Source of the DNA: Halomonas sp. 25-S5
Lineage (GTDB): Bacteria > Pseudomonadota > Gammaproteobacteria > Pseudomonadales > Halomonadaceae
Assembly: GCF_029889845.1 (NCBI RefSeq)
Contig: NZ_JARANV010000015.1
Location: 33,475-97,474 of the forward strand
DNA: 64,000 nucleotides
Direction: 5' to 3'
The notes below the pieces were generated by a model that was given only the letters and a program-made list of their open reading frames with translations, ran no database searches and was not told the DNA's origin. Shown piece by piece: positions 1-8,695 of the stretch. Numbering within the stretch: the first letter of the stretch is position 1; each line of letters opens with the position of its first letter. The position numbers were made by a program, and so were the translations under genes.

Positions 1-35
1 GCTCATGACAATGACAAGACGACACGAGGTTGACC

Positions 36-1109
36 ATGAAAGCGAAGACACTCCCCGGCGCCCTGGCCCTGGCCGCGCTGCCCCTGGCCATCGCCAGCAC
101 CCAGGTGCAGGCCCAGTCCACGGAAATGGCCATCGCCACCATCCTCCCGGAGAACATGAGCAACAATGAGGTCTACCCGGCACTGGTGCACTTCAAGAAC
201 CTGGTCGAGACCCGGACCGATGGCGAGGTCACCGTGTCGATCTTCGGCAACAGCCAGCTGGGTTCCGAGGTGGAGACCGCGTCCGAGGTCCAGGGTGGGC
301 GTACCCTACAGTCCACCATCATTACCACCGGTGCCATGTCGTCCTTCTATGACGACTATCAGCTGATGACCGCCCCCTTCATCTTCGACAACTGGCGCCA
401 GGCCTGGGCCTTCTTCGACGGGGAATGGTTCGCCGACTTCATGTCCGGCACCATCGAAGAAACCAACATGCGCTACCTGGGTACCTTCGATGACGGTGGC
501 GGCTTCGTGGCCTTCACCAACAACAAGCGCCCGATCAAGACCGTGGAGGACCTCGAGGGGCTGAACATCCGCACCGAGGAGAACCCCGGGCACGTGGCCA
601 TCATGAAATCGCTGGGCGCCTCGGCCACGCCGCTGCCCTGGGGCGAGGTGATCACCGCCCTGGAGACGGGCCTGGCCGACGGGCAGTTCAACGCCCCGGT
701 GCTCAATGTCACCTATAACTTCGACGAGGTGACGGACTACACCACGCTCACCGGCCACGTCTACAACAGCGCGGCCTGGCTGGTCAGCGAAGATTGGTTC
801 CAGAGCCTGACCGAGGCCCAGCAGGAAGCCATCGTCACCTCCGCCCGCGAGGCCGTCGCCATCGGCCACGGCATGTCCGGGGCGCTGGCTACCGCCAGCT
901 GGGTGGAGTCCTGCGAGCGCTTCGAGGAGTGCTACATCATGCCCCCCGAGGAGCGGGCACGCATGGCGGAGATCGCCACGCCGGCATGGAAGGACTGGAT
1001 CGTCAACGACTTCGGCATCGAGGCTGAGACGGTCGATGGCTTCCTCGCCGAGGTCGCTCGGGTTGGCGAAGAGGTCGTCGAGAACGACATGGCCAACTAT
1101 GGCCAGTGA
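36..1109 (+). CDS. TRAP transporter substrate-binding protein, DctP family
   Basis: Periplasmic solute receptor that hands a ligand, usually a carboxylate or zwitterion, to the DctQ/DctM membrane pair. The 357-residue product opens with a Sec signal peptide (basic MKAK, hydrophobic core, probable cleavage after VQAQ near residue 27). The body has the DctP pattern, including the FNAPVLN and YNFDEVTDY segments. ATG at 36 is chosen over TTG at 30 because an ACGAGG ribosome site lies 7 nt upstream. The permease genes follow after 122 nt, with a strong hairpin in the gap. The ligand cannot be read from sequence; the downstream deacetylase genes suggest an N-acylated compound (inference). Confidence 0.93.
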   Translation: MKAKTLPGALALAALPLAIASTQVQAQSTEMAIATILPENMSNNEVYPALVHFKNLVETRTDGEVTVSIFGNSQLGSEVETASEVQGGRTLQSTIITTGAMSSFYDDYQLMTAPFIFDNWRQAWAFFDGEWFADFMSGTIEETNMRYLGTFDDGGGFVAFTNNKRPIKTVEDLEGLNIRTEENPGHVAIMKSLGASATPLPWGEVITALETGLADGQFNAPVLNVTYNFDEVTDYTTLTGHVYNSAAWLVSEDWFQSLTEAQQEAIVTSAREAVAIGHGMSGALATASWVESCERFEECYIMPPEERARMAEIATPAWKDWIVNDFGIEAETVDGFLAEVARVGEEVVENDMANYGQ

Positions 1110-1158
1110 GAGTCGCGAGTGAGTGAATGGCCCGAGTGATCCCATGGGCCAGTGAGCC

Positions 1159-1180
1159 GGCAGGCGCCCAGGCGCCTGCC
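1159..1180 (+). other. Intra-operon hairpin between dctP and dctQ
   Basis: A perfect 10-bp stem (GGCAGGCGCC, 1159-1168, pairing with 1171-1180) with a 2-nt loop lies between the binding-protein gene and the permease genes. There is no T-run after it, so it is not a classical terminator. Hairpins here commonly stabilise the upstream message or attenuate read-through, giving more receptor than permease. That role is an inference. Confidence 0.6.
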
Positions 1181-1231
1181 CCTTCGGACGGTTGACCTGC
1201 TGGTCGGTCGTCGTTCCTCCGAGGTACTCCG

Positions 1232-1777
1232 ATGCCACTCCTTCAGCCTTTGCGCCGCCTGAGTGATGCGGTGAACCAGGCGGCGATCGTGATATGTGTG
1301 GCCTGCGTGCTGGTCATGCTGGGCATCTCCTTCACGGCCTTCCTCTACAAGCTGGCCACCGGCAGCACGCTGAGCTGGACCTACTCCCTGGCCCGGCTCT
1401 TCCTGCCCTGGATCGGCTTTCTCTCCATGACCATATCGTTGCGCTACGGCGAGCATGTGGCCATGACGCTGCTGGTGCGCAGCCTGCCACGCGTGCTGCT
1501 CAAGGTGGCGGCGGGGCTCTGCCTCGCCGTCATTGCGCTGTTCGCCTTGATGCTGGTCTGGTATGGCTGGGGCTACTTCCAGGGGGCCTCCCAGGTGTAC
1601 ATGGTCTCCGACCAGATCCAGATCTCCGCCAAGTTCACCGCCATCGTGATTCCGATCAGCGGGGTCATCATCCTGCTGCACCTGGTGCAGGGCTTCGACC
1701 TGCTGGAACACTTCATCGATGACGACACCGTGATCGATGAGCTCATCGAGACCGCCGACGGGGAGAACCGCCCATGA
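1232..1777 (+). CDS. TRAP transporter small permease, DctQ family
   Basis: Small integral membrane subunit of a tripartite ATP-independent transporter, 181 residues. Four hydrophobic segments are visible, near residues 15-37, 50-68, 90-112 and 130-152, with the family-typical WTYSLARLFLPWIGF stretch in the second. The ATG has GAGG about 10 nt upstream. Its stop overlaps the next start as ATGA, so DctQ and DctM are probably translationally coupled. It works only with the adjacent DctP and DctM. Confidence 0.93.
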   Translation: MPLLQPLRRLSDAVNQAAIVICVACVLVMLGISFTAFLYKLATGSTLSWTYSLARLFLPWIGFLSMTISLRYGEHVAMTLLVRSLPRVLLKVAAGLCLAVIALFALMLVWYGWGYFQGASQVYMVSDQIQISAKFTAIVIPISGVIILLHLVQGFDLLEHFIDDDTVIDELIETADGENRP

Positions 1778-3051
1778 CGCCCGCGATCATTGCCTTCGTC
1801 GTGCTGCTGCTGATCGGCGCTCCGGTCGCCGTGGTGATGGCCATGTCGGGACTTGCCGGCGGCTTCGCCATGGGCGGCGAGCGCATGCTCGGCATCATCG
1901 CCGACCGGATGTTCGCCGGCGTCTCCGGCTTTCTGCTGATCGCCGTGCCCTATTTCATTTTCACCGCCGAACTGATGAACCAGGGCGGCCTGACTCAGAA
2001 GCTGATCGCCTTCAACAATGCCTTGTTCGGCCGGGTGCGCGGGGCTCTGTCTCACGTCAATATCTCGGTGTCGGTGTTCTTCGCCGGCCTGACCGGGGCG
2101 GCGATCACCGATACCGTGGCGATCGGCAAGATCATGATTCCGGAGATGAAGAAGCAGGGCTATGACGCCGAGTACGCGGCGGCGATCACCGCCTGCTCGT
2201 CAATCATCGGGCCGATCATCCCGCCCAGCGTGGTGATGGTGGTCTATGCGACCCTGCTGCGTGACATCTCGGTGATCGACCTCTTTGCCGGGGGGATCGT
2301 CCCCGGCCTGCTGATGGCCCTCGCGCTGCTCGCGGTGAGCTTCTTCCTGGCCTGGAAGCGGGGCTATCCCAAGCAGGCGCCTACTCCGCTCAAGGCGGCG
2401 GCGATCGCCTTCCTGGTGGCCCTGCCGGCGATGGTCGTGCCACTGATCATCCTCGGCGGCATCCTCTCGGGGATGACCACCATCACCGAGGCCTCGGGGT
2501 TCGCCGCCGTCTATGCCATCGCCATCGGGGTCGTCTTCTACCGCACCCTCACCTGGCGCAAGATCTGGCACGCGCTGGTGGTGACGGTGCGCTTCTCGGG
2601 GGTGGTGTTCTTCCTGCTGGCGACCTCGGCGGTGCTCGGCTGGTTCGTCACCCGCTCCGGCATCGCCCGGGACGCGGCGGGCCTGATCACCACCTTCAGC
2701 GACTCGACCTTCCTGCAGCTGTTGCTGGTCTGTGCCTTGCTGATCCTGGTCGGCACGGTCATGGACGTGTTGCCGGCGCTGGTGGTGGTGGCCCCGGTGC
2801 TGGTGCCGGCGATGATTCAGCTGGGCGTGGATCCGCTGCACTTCGCCATCCTGATGATCGTGGTGCTCAACATCTCCAACGTCACGCCACCGGTGGGGAT
2901 GACGCTGATGACGGCGGCGAGGATCGCCAACGTGCCCTTCGAACGGGCGATCATTGCCTCGCTGCCGTTCTACGTTGCCTTCATCGTGGTGATCCTGCTA
3001 CTGGTCATCTTCCCATCGCTCTCCACCTGGATCCCCTCGCTGCTGGGCTAA
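1774..3051 (+). CDS. TRAP transporter large permease, DctM family
   Basis: Main channel subunit of the TRAP transporter, driving uptake with the Na+ or H+ gradient. The 425-residue protein is almost entirely hydrophobic, with about 12 membrane segments. It carries the DctM/SiaM signatures: the AAITACSSIIGPIIPPSVVMV block near residues 130-150 and NVTPPVGM near residue 370. It starts on the ATGA overlap with dctQ and ends 11 nt before the first deacetylase gene, so transporter and enzymes are very likely one transcript. Confidence 0.95.
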   Translation: MTPAIIAFVVLLLIGAPVAVVMAMSGLAGGFAMGGERMLGIIADRMFAGVSGFLLIAVPYFIFTAELMNQGGLTQKLIAFNNALFGRVRGALSHVNISVSVFFAGLTGAAITDTVAIGKIMIPEMKKQGYDAEYAAAITACSSIIGPIIPPSVVMVVYATLLRDISVIDLFAGGIVPGLLMALALLAVSFFLAWKRGYPKQAPTPLKAAAIAFLVALPAMVVPLIILGGILSGMTTITEASGFAAVYAIAIGVVFYRTLTWRKIWHALVVTVRFSGVVFFLLATSAVLGWFVTRSGIARDAAGLITTFSDSTFLQLLLVCALLILVGTVMDVLPALVVVAPVLVPAMIQLGVDPLHFAILMIVVLNISNVTPPVGMTLMTAARIANVPFERAIIASLPFYVAFIVVILLLVIFPSLSTWIPSLLG

Positions 3052-3062
3052 GGAACCCCCTC

Positions 3063-4097
3063 ATGAAGCTCTTCTACCATCCCGACCAGGAACGCCACGC
3101 GCCGCCGACCTTCCTGCTGCGTGGCCGGCCGGTGGACTCGCCGGAAGGGCCGTTGCGGGCCGAGCTGCTGACCCGTGGGCTGGCGTCCATGGGCCTCTCC
3201 ATGACCCTACCCACCGCGGTCGACAGTGCGCGGCTGAGAGAGCGCCTGGCCAGGATCCACGCCCCGCGCTATCTCGACTTCCTCGAAACCATCCATGCCC
3301 GCTGGCGGGCGCTGCCGGATGCTGCGGCGATCGTGGCGCCCAATGTCCACCCCTGCGGGGGCGGGCACCACTATCCCCGGCACCCTGTGGGGCTGGTGGG
3401 CTGGCACATGCATGACATGGCCTGCCCGATGACCGTCGACAGCTTCATCGGCATCTTGGCCAGCGCCGCTAGCGCCGAGGCTGCCGCCGATGCCGTGCTG
3501 ACCGGCGACCCCTCGGCCTATGCGCTGTGCCGGCCACCGGGTCACCATGCCGGCCCTGAGCGAGCCGGGGGCTTCTGTTTTCTCAACAACTCGGCACTGG
3601 CCGCCACGGTGCTGCGTGAACGCCATGCGCGGGTGGCGATCCTCGATGTGGACCTCCACCACGGCAATGGCACCCAGGACATCTTCTATCAACGCGGTGA
3701 TGTCTGGACCGGCTCGCTGCATGCCGACCCCGCCGACTTCTATCCCTTCTTCTGGGGCGGTGCCGATGAGCACGGCGAAGGAGACGGGCAGGGGGCCAAC
3801 GTCAACCTGCCGCTGCCCCTGGGCAGCGATGGTGCGACCTTCCTGGCCACCCTGGAGCACTTGATCGAGCGCTTGGTCGCCTTTCGTCCCCAGGCCCTGG
3901 TGGTGGCGCTGGGGCTGGATGCCCACAAGGACGACCCGCTGGCCGGGCTGGCGCTGGAGACCGACGACTTCACCGCCATGGGGCGGCGCCTCGCCGCCCT
4001 GGAACTACCCACCGTGCTGGTGCAGGAGGGGGGGTACCCCACCGAGCACCTGGGCGACAACCTCGCCGCCTTCCTGGGCGGCTATACCGCAGCCTGA
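3063..4097 (+). CDS. Histone deacetylase family amidohydrolase (acetylpolyamine amidohydrolase-like), copy 1
   Basis: Zinc hydrolase of the arginase/deacetylase fold that removes acyl groups from acylated amines; bacterial members act on acetylpolyamines and similar small molecules. In this 344-residue protein the catalytic pair His161-His162 lies in RPPGHH. The zinc ligands are Asp197 and His199 in DVDLHHGNG and Asp286 in GLDAH, and the transition-state Tyr325 lies in EGGY, so it should be active. It sits between the TRAP genes and a ridA-like gene. A second, distinct family member is encoded 1.3 kb downstream, so the pair may have different substrates. The substrate is unknown. Confidence 0.92.
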   Translation: MKLFYHPDQERHAPPTFLLRGRPVDSPEGPLRAELLTRGLASMGLSMTLPTAVDSARLRERLARIHAPRYLDFLETIHARWRALPDAAAIVAPNVHPCGGGHHYPRHPVGLVGWHMHDMACPMTVDSFIGILASAASAEAAADAVLTGDPSAYALCRPPGHHAGPERAGGFCFLNNSALAATVLRERHARVAILDVDLHHGNGTQDIFYQRGDVWTGSLHADPADFYPFFWGGADEHGEGDGQGANVNLPLPLGSDGATFLATLEHLIERLVAFRPQALVVALGLDAHKDDPLAGLALETDDFTAMGRRLAALELPTVLVQEGGYPTEHLGDNLAAFLGGYTAA

Positions 4098-4123
4098 CTG
4101 CCATCCCGACGAGAGACCACACC

Positions 4124-4480
4124 ATGACCGTCACCTATCACGACAGCAACGCCCGCATGAGCCAGATCACCGTGCACAACGGCACCGTCTACCTGGCCGG
4201 CCAGGTGCCGTCCGACCCTTCTGCGGACATGCGCGGCCAGACCGAGCAGGTGTTGGCCCGCATCGATGACCTGCTGGCCAAGGCCGGCACCACCAAGGAG
4301 CATCTGGTCGCCGCCCAGATCTGGGTCACCAGCATGGCCGAGTTCGACCAGATGAATGCCGCCTGGGATGGCTGGGTGGCCCCGGGGCGCCCGCCGGTAC
4401 GCGCCGCGGTCGAGGCCAAGCTCGCCAAGCCCGAGTGGAAGGTGGAGATCATGGTCACCGCGGCGCTGCCGGAGGCCTGA
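4124..4480 (+). CDS. RidA/YjgF-family enamine/imine deaminase
   Basis: A 118-residue protein with the RidA pattern: NGTVYLAGQVP early, repeated LAKAGTTKEHLVAAQIWVT, and a C-terminal RPPVRAAVEAKLAKPEWKVEIMVTAAL. RidA proteins hydrolyse reactive enamines and imines released by PLP or amine-metabolising enzymes. The Arg that binds the ligand carboxylate corresponds to Arg of PPVRAAVEA. This is the subfamily seen next to amino-acid catabolic genes rather than the housekeeping copy. The start ATG is 26 nt after the deacetylase stop. A role in clearing cyclic imines made by the next enzyme is plausible (inference). Confidence 0.9.
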   Translation: MTVTYHDSNARMSQITVHNGTVYLAGQVPSDPSADMRGQTEQVLARIDDLLAKAGTTKEHLVAAQIWVTSMAEFDQMNAAWDGWVAPGRPPVRAAVEAKLAKPEWKVEIMVTAALPEA

Positions 4481-4481
4481 G

Positions 4482-5423
4482 ATGCGCATCATCACTGCCG
4501 AGCAGGTGTCGGCCTCGCTGGCCTGGCCGGCGCTGGTCGAGCGGCTGGCCACCACCTTCCGCGAGGGGGTGGAGTCGCCGCCGCGACATCACCACGCCAT
4601 GCATCGCCCCGATGGCGAGGCCACCATGCTGCTGATGCCGGCCTGGGAGCGGGCCGGCTACATCGGCGTGAAGATGGTCAACGTCTTCCCGCAGAACGCC
4701 GACCATGGGCTCCCGGCCATTGCCGGCGTCTATCTGCTCAGCGAGGGTGCCCATGGGCGTCCCCTGGCCTGCATCGACGGCAGCGAACTGACCCGGCGGC
4801 GCACCGCGGCGGCCTCGGCCCTGGCGGCCCGGGAACTGGCCCGGGACGATGCCGCGACCCTGCTGGTGGTGGGCACCGGCAAGCTGGCGCCCATGGTGAT
4901 CGAGGCGCATGCCGCGGTACGGCCCATCACCCGGGTGCGGGTCTGGGGGCGCAACCCCGCCAAGGCCGAGCGGCTGGCCGCCGACTATGCCGACCGCTTC
5001 GACAGCGCCGCGGTCACTGACCTCGAGGCGGCGACCCGCGAGGCGGATATCATCAGCTGCGTGACGCTTTCCAGTGAGCCGCTGATTCGCGGTGACTGGC
5101 TCGCGCCCGGCACCCACCTCGACCTGATCGGTGCCTTCCGGCCGACCATGCGCGAGACCGACGCCGAGTGTCTGGCCCGCAGCGAGGTGTTCGTCGACAC
5201 CTATGCCGGGGCGCGGGGCGAGGCGGGCGACATCCTGCAGGCCGTCGACGAGGGGCGCTTTGCCTTCGACGCCATCCGTGGCGAGCTCGCCGAGCTGCTG
5301 CGCGGCGAGCGGACGGGACGCTCCTCGGCCGATGCCATCACGCTGTTCAAGTCGGTGGGCGCTTCGCTGGAGGACCTGGCCGCGGCCATCGAGGTCTGGG
5401 AGCGCCAGGAGGTCCGCGAATGA
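4482..5423 (+). CDS. Ornithine cyclodeaminase / mu-crystallin family NAD(P)-dependent enzyme
   Basis: A 313-residue member of the family holding ornithine cyclodeaminase, ketimine reductases and delta1-pyrroline-2-carboxylate reductase. Visible are the N-terminal substrate region (KMVNVFPQN), the family motif ACIDGSELTRRRTAAASALAA, and a Rossmann glycine motif LLVVGTGKLA near residue 130. LIGAFRPTMRETD carries the catalytic Asp position. ATG at 4482 begins 1 nt after the ridA-like stop. Its end overlaps the second deacetylase gene as ATGA. Which reaction it catalyses cannot be told from motifs. Making or reducing a cyclic imine from a deacetylated diamino acid would fit the neighbours. Confidence 0.88.
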   Translation: MRIITAEQVSASLAWPALVERLATTFREGVESPPRHHHAMHRPDGEATMLLMPAWERAGYIGVKMVNVFPQNADHGLPAIAGVYLLSEGAHGRPLACIDGSELTRRRTAAASALAARELARDDAATLLVVGTGKLAPMVIEAHAAVRPITRVRVWGRNPAKAERLAADYADRFDSAAVTDLEAATREADIISCVTLSSEPLIRGDWLAPGTHLDLIGAFRPTMRETDAECLARSEVFVDTYAGARGEAGDILQAVDEGRFAFDAIRGELAELLRGERTGRSSADAITLFKSVGASLEDLAAAIEVWERQEVRE

Positions 5424-6550
5424 CGGTGGCTCGCACCGGAGCGCCGGCCGCAGGCTTCTTCTGGCATGAGCGCTGCTTCTGGCACGACCCGGGCGCCATC
5501 GGGGTCTTCTCGGCCCCCGGCGAGTTCCTGCAGCCGCAGCCGGCCTCGGAGAGCGCCGAGAGCAAGCGGCGGCTGAAGAACCTGCTGGAGGTCTCCGGCC
5601 TGATCGACGAGCTGGCGGTGCGCAAGCCGCCGCCTGCCCACCGCGAGGATCTCGAACGCTTCCATTCTGCCCGCTACCTGGCGGCGCTGGCGGCCGGCGA
5701 TCGGGGCCGCGGTGGCGACGGGGGCGACTGTGCCCCCTTCACGCCCGGCAGCCTGGCCGCCGCTCGCCAGTCGGCGGGCCTGGCCATCGCCGCGGTGCAG
5801 GCCGTGGCCAGCGGGGAGCTGGCGCGCGCCTATGCGTTGTGTCGTCCCCCCGGGCACCACGCAGAGGCCGACCGCGGGCGGGGCTTCTGTCTGCTCGGCA
5901 ACATCCCGGTTGCCGTGATGCGGGCGCGTGCCCTGGGCCAGGTGAGACGCGTGGCGATCCTCGACTGGGACGTGCACCACGGCAACGGCCAGCAGGCGGC
6001 GTTCTACGCAGACCCCGACGTGTTCACGGTCTCGATCCACCAAGCGGGCAACTACCCGCTGGACACCGGCACGTTCGCGGAGCAGGGGGAGGGGGTCGGC
6101 GAAGGCGCCTGCCTCAACCTGCCGCTGCCGCCCGGCTGCGGCCTCGGGGCCTACGATCACGCCATGACCGAGCTGGTGCTGCCGGCGATCGAGGCCTTCG
6201 CGCCCGAGCTGATCGTGGTCGCCTGCGGCTATGACGCCTGCGCCAAGGATCCGCTGGGCAAGATGCTGCTCAACAGTACGGCCTTCGCGCGCATGACCCG
6301 CCAGGTCCGCGCGCTGGCCGAACGTAGCGGCCAGGGGCGGCTGGTGATGGTCCACGAGGGCGGTTATTCGGAAGGCTATGTTCCGCTGTGCGGCCACGCG
6401 GTCGTCCAGGCCCTTGCCGACAGCGACATCACGGTGCCCGACCCCCAGGACGAGGAGATCGCCGCCTGGCCCTATCAGGCCCTGCAGCCCCACCAACGCG
6501 AGCTGATCGACGGCTGGCGCGCGGCCTGGGCCGCGGCCGGCCGGCTCTGA
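5420..6550 (+). CDS. Histone deacetylase family amidohydrolase, copy 2
   Basis: A 376-residue class II-like deacetylase, clearly different from copy 1. It has a longer N-terminus with FFWHERCFWHDPG, typical of bacterial HDAC-like amidohydrolases. His146-His147 in RPPGHH, zinc ligands Asp184 and His186 (DWDVHHGNG) and Asp272 (CGYDAC), and Tyr316 in HEGGY are all intact. The start ATG is the ATGA overlap with the cyclodeaminase-like gene, indicating coupling. Two family members in one operon are unusual and suggest sequential or alternative deacylations of the imported substrate (inference). Confidence 0.92.
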   Translation: MTVARTGAPAAGFFWHERCFWHDPGAIGVFSAPGEFLQPQPASESAESKRRLKNLLEVSGLIDELAVRKPPPAHREDLERFHSARYLAALAAGDRGRGGDGGDCAPFTPGSLAAARQSAGLAIAAVQAVASGELARAYALCRPPGHHAEADRGRGFCLLGNIPVAVMRARALGQVRRVAILDWDVHHGNGQQAAFYADPDVFTVSIHQAGNYPLDTGTFAEQGEGVGEGACLNLPLPPGCGLGAYDHAMTELVLPAIEAFAPELIVVACGYDACAKDPLGKMLLNSTAFARMTRQVRALAERSGQGRLVMVHEGGYSEGYVPLCGHAVVQALADSDITVPDPQDEEIAAWPYQALQPHQRELIDGWRAAWAAAGRL

Positions 6551-6595
6551 GCCCGTTTTCGATGACCGATTTCTTCACAACAGGAACCCAGGCCC

Positions 6596-7564
6596 ATGAC
6601 ACCGCTCTATGATCGCGACGGCTGGCTCTGGCATGACGGCGAGTGGCTGCCGTGGCGCGACGCCCGCACGCATATGCTGACCCATACCCTGCACTACGGC
6701 ATGGGCTGCTTCGAGGGCGTGCGGGCCTACGCTGGCCCGCGTGGCACGCACCTGTTCCGGGTGGAGGAGCACACCCGCCGGCTACTGGATAGCGCCCACG
6801 CCCTGGATATACCGTTATCTTTCGATGACGAGGCGCTGATCCAGGCCCAACGTCAGTGCCTGGAGCGCAACGGCCTGGCCAACGCCTATCTCAAGCCAAC
6901 GGTCTACCTCGGTGCCGAGGGCCTGGGGCTGCGCGCCAGGGGGCTGACCGTGCACGTGATGATCGCCGCCTGGGACCTGGGCGACTACATCTCGCCGGAA
7001 GCGGCATCGATCGGCCTGCGGGCGCTGACCTCCTCCTGGGCGCGCCACCATGTCAATATCAGCCTCTGTCGGTCCAAGACCAACGGCCACTATGTCAACT
7101 CGATGCTGGCGCTCAACACCGCCGTGAAGGCGGGTTTCGATGAGACGATCATGCTCGATCCGGAAGGCTATGTCGCCGAGGCTTCGGCAGCCAATGTCTT
7201 CCTGCTGCGCGACGGCGTGCTGCATACCCCGGAGGTGACCTCCTGCCTGCAGGGCATTACCCGCGACAGCGTGATTCGTCTGGCACGTGAGGTGTTGGGT
7301 ATCGAGGTGCGCGAGCGGCGCATCACCCGCGACGAGCTCTACATCGCCGACGAGGCCTTCGTCACCGGCACCGCGGCCGAGTTGTTGCCGTTGCGCGAGC
7401 TCGATGGTCGGCATATCGGCGCCCGGGCCGGGGCCCCGCCGCCGGATCGGCCGATCACCGAGGCGTCGCTGACCGCCCGGCTGCAGCGGCTCTACCACCG
7501 GGTCACCCGGGGCGAGCTCGGTGATGACCTGCAGGGCTTCGCTGGCTGGCTGACCGGCGTCTGA
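6596..7564 (+). CDS. Branched-chain-type aminotransferase (class IV PLP enzyme)
   Basis: A 322-residue fold-type IV aminotransferase. The PLP lysine is probably Lys161 in CRSKTNGHYVNS. HYGMGCFEGVRAY near residue 33 and EASAANVFLLRDG near residue 200 match the IlvE family. The ATG has AGGA 10 nt upstream and lies 45 nt after the second deacetylase gene, so it is probably the last gene of the operon. It could be the housekeeping branched-chain transaminase or a pathway-dedicated transaminase. The ilv symbol is withheld because the context is catabolic and no other branched-chain genes are near. Confidence 0.88.
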   Translation: MTPLYDRDGWLWHDGEWLPWRDARTHMLTHTLHYGMGCFEGVRAYAGPRGTHLFRVEEHTRRLLDSAHALDIPLSFDDEALIQAQRQCLERNGLANAYLKPTVYLGAEGLGLRARGLTVHVMIAAWDLGDYISPEAASIGLRALTSSWARHHVNISLCRSKTNGHYVNSMLALNTAVKAGFDETIMLDPEGYVAEASAANVFLLRDGVLHTPEVTSCLQGITRDSVIRLAREVLGIEVRERRITRDELYIADEAFVTGTAAELLPLRELDGRHIGARAGAPPPDRPITEASLTARLQRLYHRVTRGELGDDLQGFAGWLTGV

Positions 7565-7640
7565 GGCGCCGGCCGCCCAGGTTGGCATCCGGCCCTGTCG
7601 GTCGTGGTAGCCTCGCGCTATCCCGCTCGCAAGGACGACG

Positions 7641-8666
7641 ATGATCATGGCCCTGCTGGATGACATCCTGTGCCTGGCGCTGCTGCTCGCGACCCTCTGG
7701 GGGGCGCTGGCCCTGGGCCATCGCCTGGCGCTCCCACGGCACGCGCGGTGGCTGGTGGTGGGGCTCTGGCTGCTGGCGGGGGGTGTCTGGCTATGGCTGG
7801 CCTGGCAGGGCCCACGGCTGGGGCCGCTTGCCGCCATGGCGGTGCAGATGACGGCGCTGCTGGCCTGGTGGCGGCGCCTGACCCCGGCGAAGGACCTGGT
7901 GTGGGCCGAGGATGTCGCCTACCTGGCGACGGGGGACGTCGAGGGGCAGCGGCTGACCCTGCACCGGGTACGCCATTTCGACTGGCAGACCCCGGACGAT
8001 GCCCGCGGGGGCTGGGAGCAGCGCGTCTACGACCTGCGTCGGCTGGACTCGGTGGACCTGTTCGTCTCGAGTTGGGGCCGGCCGGGTATCGCCCATGTGC
8101 TGGTCTCCTTCGGCTTTTCCGCCGAGGGGGCGGCCGAGGAGGACTTCGTGGCCTTCTCGGTGGAGGTGCGGCGCGAGCGCCACGAGCGCTTCTCGGAGAT
8201 CGGCGGCTTCTTCAAGCAGTACGAACTGGCGATCATCGCGGCCGACGAGCGCGACGCGGTACGCCTGCGCAGCAACGTGCGGGGCGAGCGGGTCACCCTC
8301 TACCATGTCACCCTCTCGCCCGACGCCCGTCGCGACCTGCTGCTGGCCCTGGTGGCGGCGGCCAACGATCTGGAGCGTGAGCCGCGCTTCTACCACACCA
8401 TCACCGCCAACTGCACCACCCTGATGTTCGCCATGATGCGCCGGATCATCGAGGGACTGCCGCTGGACCATCGCCTGCTGCTCAGCGGCCTGCTGCCGGG
8501 CTACATCCATGACCATGGCGGCCTGGTGGACGGCTATACCCTGCACGAGCTGCGCCGTCTGGGGGATATCACCGAGCGCGCCAGGCAGGCCCATGACGCC
8601 CCCGATTTCTCCCACCGGATACGCCAGGGGGTTCCCGGCTGGACGTCGCCTGACCGCCGCCCATGA
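7641..8666 (+). CDS. DUF4105 (Lnb N-terminal domain-like) membrane protein
   Basis: A 341-residue protein with three hydrophobic segments in the first 80 residues, then a domain resembling DUF4105, the thiol-hydrolase-like periplasmic domain named after Lnb. The candidate catalytic residues are His152 in GIAHVLVSFGF and Cys258 in TANCTTL. The FFKQYELAIIAADERD and LYHVTLSPD stretches fit the family. AAGGA lies 5 nt before the first ATG; a second ATG at 7647 is possible. Function in this lineage is unknown; a role in acyl or peptide bond cleavage at the envelope is only inferred. It appears monocistronic. Confidence 0.75.
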   Translation: MIMALLDDILCLALLLATLWGALALGHRLALPRHARWLVVGLWLLAGGVWLWLAWQGPRLGPLAAMAVQMTALLAWWRRLTPAKDLVWAEDVAYLATGDVEGQRLTLHRVRHFDWQTPDDARGGWEQRVYDLRRLDSVDLFVSSWGRPGIAHVLVSFGFSAEGAAEEDFVAFSVEVRRERHERFSEIGGFFKQYELAIIAADERDAVRLRSNVRGERVTLYHVTLSPDARRDLLLALVAAANDLEREPRFYHTITANCTTLMFAMMRRIIEGLPLDHRLLLSGLLPGYIHDHGGLVDGYTLHELRRLGDITERARQAHDAPDFSHRIRQGVPGWTSPDRRP

Positions 8667-8669
8667 AAA

Positions 8670-8695
8670 ACGCCACGACGCGGACGTCGTGGCGG
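8670..8695 (-). terminator. Hairpin with a T-run on the minus strand
   Basis: A perfect stem CGCCACGACG (8671-8680) pairs with 8685-8694 around a CGGA loop. It is preceded on the + strand by five A residues, so a minus-strand transcript would read hairpin then TTTTT. No minus-strand gene is annotated upstream, so it may guard the DUF4105 gene against antisense transcription or serve both directions. The remaining 8696-8953 interval holds a second short hairpin (GGGGGC/GCCCCC near 8735-8756) and a TAGAAT -10-like box at 8901, but no gene that I can support. Confidence 0.5.
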
